Assembly: GCF_040822115.1 (NCBI RefSeq)
Contig: NZ_CP162004.1
Span: 1,860,001 to 1,924,000, forward strand
From: Flavobacterium sp. WC2421
GTDB taxonomy: Bacteria; Bacteroidota; Bacteroidia; Flavobacteriales; Flavobacteriaceae
Direction of reading: 5' to 3'
DNA: 64,000 nt
Both the position numbers and the translations under genes were made by a program. A model generated the notes under the pieces. The model worked only from the letters and a program-made list of their open reading frames with translations. It was not told where the DNA came from and made no database searches. Below are positions 63,381 to 64,000 of this stretch, piece after piece (within the stretch, counting starts at the first letter, position 1; each line of letters begins with the position of its first letter).

Positions 63381-64000
63381 CTATTTGGCTTTTTGAAAGG
63401 AAGTTCTATTTTTTTGTTCCGATAAAATACCGCTTAATAAAGGTTTCGTTAGTTCTTCTATTTCATTCTCTGTGATGTCAATCGCTTTTGAGTTGTCAAT
63501 TAATTGCAACCAAGGTTTTGGAGCATCAAAATTATAAGAACCAAAAACAACTACTGGAGTACCTTTTACTTTTACATTTTCTTCATCAGCTAGTACCCAT
63601 TGGTCAGCCCAATCATAAAGATAGCGCGCATCTTTTTCTCGAAGACGCAAGCAAGAATGAGAAGCTGGATAACCGGGTAAACTGTATTGATGCCATCCCA
63701 CACCTTCTTTGTTAGCAATATTAAAGTTCCATTTTAAATCCCATTCATCATTGAAAGTACTCGTTGTTTGTTCCGCCTTCCAGTTGGTATAGAAAAGTCC
63801 AGTAGGGGTTTGGTCTTTTTTTCGTCCCATATTAGTTGGCCCCGTATAGATTAACTCTCCATTTTCATAGGCTGCAAATGTTTGTGTTGGGTAAGAAAAA
63901 TAGATGATTTTATCAATATCTTTTAGATACTCAACATGAGTAGGAAAAGGCAAGTAAAATTCAATATCACCGCTGAAATCTCCAGGAATGATTACTGAAT
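63381..64000 (-). CDS. L,D-transpeptidase (YkuD), 5'-truncated by the window edge
   Basis: The frame is open through base 64000, so the start lies outside; the TTG at 63953 is internal. The YkuD catalytic motif is present as HxxxSHSCLRL, with the nucleophilic Cys in SHSCLRL. LIYTGPTNMGRKKDQTPTGL is the usual entry strand. It links or cross-links peptidoglycan stems, or anchors lipoproteins. Confidence 0.9.
   Translation of the reverse strand, partial: SVIIPGDFSGDIEFYLPFPTHVEYLKDIDKIIYFSYPTQTFAAYENGELIYTGPTNMGRKKDQTPTGLFYTNWKAEQTTSTFNDEWDLKWNFNIANKEGVGWHQYSLPGYPASHSCLRLREKDARYLYDWADQWVLADEENVKVKGTPVVVFGSYNFDAPKPWLQLIDNSKAIDITENEIEELTKPLLSGILSEQKNRTSFQKAK

Noticed and set aside
1..64000. CRISPR array, insertion sequence, prophage or rRNA operon
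   Set aside because: No regularly spaced repeats, transposase, phage structural gene or rRNA sequence was seen in the window.

Overview
The window is AT-rich chromosomal DNA from a Bacteroidota bacterium, most likely a Flavobacterium or close relative. The evidence is the promoter style (TTG about 21 bases before TAnnTTTG), the near absence of Shine-Dalgarno sequences, short lipoprotein signals, split transketolase, ECF sigma/DUF4252 genes, a zeaxanthin-type crt cluster and FecCD/BtuB style uptake genes. There are no rRNA genes, complete mobile elements or CRISPR arrays. Both edges cut genes: carB at the left and an L,D-transpeptidase at the right.

Layout. 1-2084: 3' part of carB. 2167-8000: mixed accessory genes on the minus strand: a CorA-like transporter with a 130 bp imperfect palindrome behind it, SRPBCC, GNAT, DUF808, an iodotyrosine deiodinase-like flavoprotein, and a hydrolase/phosphoribosyltransferase pair. 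8155-11857: MgtA-type P-ATPase and a KirBac-type channel. 11915-24269: a light-response island. It holds a CarH/LitR-type MerR regulator with a B12-binding domain, crtI-crtB-crtZ, an SRPBCC protein, a photolyase, a minus-strand operon (TetR, ABC1 kinase, TIGR03643, SDR, folE, epimerase/DUF2867), a TIGR01777 epimerase and YceI. 24433-29632: thioesterase, rmuC and RNA modification genes, and a large methyltransferase. 30714-40999: corrinoid uptake and salvage: ABC importer, CWC/DUF5522 protein, cobU, a Dph6-like ATPase, a BluB-CobT fusion, cobS, cobC, then a cobalamin riboswitch and a btuB-like receptor. 41079-49542: cell-wall amidase, S41 protease, an ECF sigma/anti-sigma/DUF4252 operon and a molybdenum hydroxylase operon. 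50120-64000: GH16 enzyme, tRNA-Leu and two tRNA-Lys, aroK, pyrR-like gene, FKBP-like lipoprotein, transketolase halves, Crp regulator with an old yellow enzyme, tandem rhodaneses, DUF892, DUF1003 and hydrolases.

The strongest new observation is a shared operator. The same 32 bp dyad, TTGTTTA-N18-TAAACAA with identical 18-base spacing, occurs three times: across the start of the MerR/B12 regulator gene (11894-11925), directly before crtI (12819-12850), and between the TetR-led operon and the TIGR01777 gene (22729-22760). This links regulator, carotenoid genes and the photoprotection operon into one inferred B12- and light-controlled regulon. The same window carries the corrinoid salvage pathway that would supply the regulator's chromophore.

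All functions are inferred from sequence motifs read by eye; no database search or folding was run.
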